This document shows, piece after piece, positions 60,240 to 64,000 of a stretch of DNA of 64,000 nucleotides. The DNA is from Marinovum algicola (GTDB lineage Bacteria; Pseudomonadota; Alphaproteobacteria; Rhodobacterales; Rhodobacteraceae), in assembly GCF_900109145.1 (NCBI RefSeq), contig NZ_FNYY01000013.1:1-64000 (forward strand). The letters are read 5' to 3'. The translations under genes were made by a program, and so were the position numbers. The notes beneath the pieces were generated by a model. That model worked only from the letters and a program-made list of their open reading frames with translations, was not told the origin of the DNA and did no database searches. The first letter of the stretch is position 1. Every line of letters begins with the position of its first letter.

Positions 60240-61429
60240 TGACCCTCACAACCCCCGCAAATTCCCCAGACACCCGCATCGGCGCGGTCAGTGACACGCC
60301 CGAAGCCCCGATAGGCGAGGTCGATCCCCGCATAGACACCAGGCACGGCACCGAAAGCCAGTGGCAGCTGATCCGCCGCCGTTTCGCCAAGCACCGGCTG
60401 GCGGTGATCAGCCTCTGGGTGTTGGCGCTCTTTGTCTTTGTTGCCCTGTTCGCTGGCTTCGTCGCCCCGAACGATCCCGGCGACGTCAAGGCGCGATACA
60501 CCTATGCGCCGCCGCAGGCGCTGCATTTCATTGATCGCGCAGACGACGGCTGGGCGATTCGGCCCTATGTCTACGGCTATTCGGTGGAAATCGAGCCGGA
60601 AGCCCTGCGCCGCACCTTTGTCATCGACGAGGACAAGAAGATCTATCTCAGCTTCTTCAAGCGCAGCTGGGAGTACAAGCTGTTCGGTCTGATCCCGACC
60701 GACATCCACCTGCTGGGGCCAGAGCGCAACCGCGATCCCTTCTATCTCTTCGGGGCCGACCGGCTGGGCCGCGACATGTTCTCGCGGTTGGTCTATGGCA
60801 CGCAGATCTCGCTCTCGGTCGGGCTGGTGGGCGTGATCATGAGCCTGGTGCTGGGGGTCATCATCGGCGGTGCGGCGGGCTATTTCGGCGGCTGGTTCGA
60901 CGCCGTCACGCAACGCGCCATCGAGTTCTTACGCTCGCTGCCCACCATTCCGCTCTGGATGGGGCTGGCGGCGGCGATGCCGTCGGACTGGTCGCCTTTG
61001 CAGACCTATTTCGCCATTACCCTGATCCTGTCCTTCCTCGGCTGGACCGAGTTGGCGCGGGTGGTGCGCGGCCGCTTTCTGGCGCTCAATGGCGAGGATT
61101 ACGTCGCCGCCGCGCGCTATGACGGCTGTTCGCATCTGCGGGTGATCCTCCGCCACATGGTGCCCGCCTTCACCAGCCACATCATCACGGCCGCTTCGCT
61201 GGCGGTGCCGGCGATGATCCTGGCGGAAACCGCGCTCTCCTTCCTGGGCCTCGGGCTGCAAGCGCCGGTGATTTCCTGGGGCGTGCTGCTGCAAGAGGCG
61301 CAGAATATCCGCACGCTGGCCACCGCGCCCTGGCTGCTTCTGCCCGGTGCGGCCATCGTGATCGCCGTCTTGGCGATGAATTTCATCGGTGACGGTCTGC
61401 GCGACGCCGCCGACCCCTATGCCAAGTGA
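60239..61429 (+). CDS. ABC transporter permease (DppC/OppC-like)
   Basis: A 396-residue permease from the ATG at 60239. Longer than average because a cytoplasmic N-terminal tail of about 45 residues and an insert after the first helix (about 80-160, LHFIDRADDGWAIRPYVYGYSVEIEPEAL) precede the transport core. The family block LFGADRLGRDMFSRLVYGTQISLSVGLVG is near 170-198, and the coupling loop GEDYVAAARYDGCSHLRVILRHMVPAF near 284-310. It pairs with the upstream permease. Confidence 0.88.
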   Translation: MTLTTPANSPDTRIGAVSDTPEAPIGEVDPRIDTRHGTESQWQLIRRRFAKHRLAVISLWVLALFVFVALFAGFVAPNDPGDVKARYTYAPPQALHFIDRADDGWAIRPYVYGYSVEIEPEALRRTFVIDEDKKIYLSFFKRSWEYKLFGLIPTDIHLLGPERNRDPFYLFGADRLGRDMFSRLVYGTQISLSVGLVGVIMSLVLGVIIGGAAGYFGGWFDAVTQRAIEFLRSLPTIPLWMGLAAAMPSDWSPLQTYFAITLILSFLGWTELARVVRGRFLALNGEDYVAAARYDGCSHLRVILRHMVPAFTSHIITAASLAVPAMILAETALSFLGLGLQAPVISWGVLLQEAQNIRTLATAPWLLLPGAAIVIAVLAMNFIGDGLRDAADPYAK

Positions 61430-61439
61430 GGAGACAGAC

Positions 61440-63109
<1,670 letters not shown>

Positions 63110-63110
<1 letters not shown>

Positions 63111-64000
63111 TGAAAGACCTCACGAACCAGGCCATGGGCAACCCGATGGCCGGCAATTCCTTTGCCACCCGCGCCGACGCGCAACAGGCGGTGGTCGATC
63201 TCACCGCGCCGCTGCTCGAGGCCTTTTCGCCCGGCTGTGCGCGGGTCACCCTCGGCGCGACCGGGGCGCATTTTCATGCCGCGGCGGCCGATCTCGAGGG
63301 GCTGGTGCGGCCCTTCTGGGGGCTGGCGCCGCTTCTGGCGGGCGGCGGGCGGTTCTACGGCATCGAGAAATTTGTCGACGGGCTGAACAATGGCGCCGAT
63401 CCGGCGCATCCCGAATACTGGGGCCCGGTCACCGACCGCGATCAGCGCATGGTCGAAAGCGCCGCCATCGGCTACGCTCTGGCGCTGGCGCCGGATGTGT
63501 TCTGGGACGGGCTGAGCCCGCGCGGCCGCGACTGCCTGCGCGACTGGCTGCTGAACTCGCTGCATCAGACGCCTGCGCCCAACAACTGGAATTTCTTTCA
63601 TGTTCTGGTGTCGCTGGGGCTGCGCCGCGTGGGGATCGACCATGACCTGACGATCATCGAGGGCAATCTCGACCGGCTGGAGGGATGGGACATGGGCAAT
63701 GGCTGGTATCGCGACGGATCGAGCCGGCAGGCCGATCACTACATCCCCTTTGCCATGCATTTCTACGGGCTGATCTATGCCCAATACGGCCCCGAGGGCG
63801 ACGGCGCCCGCCGCGAGAGGTTCCGCGAACGGGCGCGGCGTTTCGCGCCGCAAATCGCCCATTGGTATGCCGCCGATGGCGCGGCGCTGCCCTATGGGCG
63901 CTCGCTAACCTACCGCTTTGCCCATGCGGGGTTCTGGGGCACGCTGGCGCTGGCCGGGGAAGAGGTGCTGCCCTGGGGGGACATCCGCGGTTTCTGGGCG
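63110..64000 (+). CDS. DUF2264 family protein, cut by the window end
   Basis: The frame is open from the ATG at 63110 to the last base, 297 codons, so the C-terminus is missing from the window. It starts within the ATGATG overlap with the ATPase. Family-like segments are RPFWGLAPLLAGGGRFYGIEKFVDGLNNGADPAHPEYWGPVTDRDQRMVE and PAPNNWNFFHVLVSLGLRRVGI, with many aromatic and acidic residues typical of an (alpha/alpha) barrel. DUF2264 proteins occur in polysaccharide utilisation loci and are suspected glycoside hydrolases or lyases, but their activity is not established. No signal peptide; it probably acts on an imported oligosaccharide. Confidence 0.82.

Overview
The window looks like an accessory or plasmid-type replicon of a high-GC alphaproteobacterium, most probably of the Rhodobacteraceae/Roseobacter group. 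The inference rests on the gene families: a DUF1403 / orphan ScpB / HTH module typical of alphaproteobacterial plasmids, many TRAP, TTT and ABC uptake systems beside catabolic operons, and frequent ATGA/GTGA translational coupling. No rRNA, tRNA, CRISPR array or replication gene was seen. Identifications rest on reading the translated proteins; no database search was run.

Region 1 (1-10.1 kb) is a mobile-element zone. A tyrosine recombinase faces away from a DUF1403 gene, an orphan scpB and an HTH protein. This apparent ancestral module has been split twice: by an IS91-family element carrying its own tyrosine recombinase (about 1.6-3.7 kb), and by a minimal TniA-TniB-TniQ (Tn5053/Tn7-like) transposon between scpB and the HTH gene (about 5.36-9.08 kb). 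The HTH gene seems to have lost its normal start codon. A 0.5-kb stretch without a recognised gene and a haem-binding ferric-reductase-like membrane protein follow.

Region 2 (11.6-19.3 kb) is a 3-hydroxybenzoate/gentisate operon: a MarR regulator divergent from a TRAP transporter, 3-hydroxybenzoate 6-hydroxylase, fumarylpyruvate hydrolase, a glutathione-type maleylpyruvate isomerase, gentisate 1,2-dioxygenase and a second protein of the mycothiol-dependent maleylpyruvate isomerase fold. Region 3 (19.3-30.6 kb) is a hydroxycinnamate/phenylpropanoid beta-oxidation locus: a feruloyl-CoA-synthase-like ligase plus TctCBA transporter on one strand; SDR, crotonase, MarR, amidohydrolase and acyl-CoA dehydrogenase on the other. 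It is bordered by two decayed loci, a universal-stress-protein/sulfatase chimera and a frameshifted glutaryl-CoA dehydrogenase. Regions 2 and 3 could together convert 3-hydroxyphenylpropanoids to central metabolites through 3-hydroxybenzoate and gentisate.

Region 4 (30.8-45.3 kb) is a carbohydrate locus. A leftward operon (large GH67-N-like glycosidase, mandelate-racemase-type dehydratase, GntR regulator, 2-hydroxyacid dehydrogenase) diverges from a rightward operon (sugar ABC transporter, a GH42-like and a GHL6-like glycosidase). Repeated ATTGGTAC sites lie between them. An IS3-family transposase remnant marks its right edge. Region 5 (45.4-47.5 kb) holds a cytoplasmic subtilisin-like protease and a separately encoded propeptide-like protein.

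Region 6 (47.6-54.1 kb) is a catabolic regulon: SDR, histidinol-dehydrogenase-like enzyme, TAXI-type TRAP transporter and LacI regulator, with the same 13-bp palindrome (TGAAA-N3-TTTCA) at three promoters. Region 7 (54.3 kb to the end) has a second LacI regulator with clustered TTGCA/TGCAA sites, then a 2-hydroxyacid dehydrogenase, a TIM-barrel isomerase, an oligopeptide/oligosaccharide-type ABC transporter and a DUF2264 protein cut by the window end.
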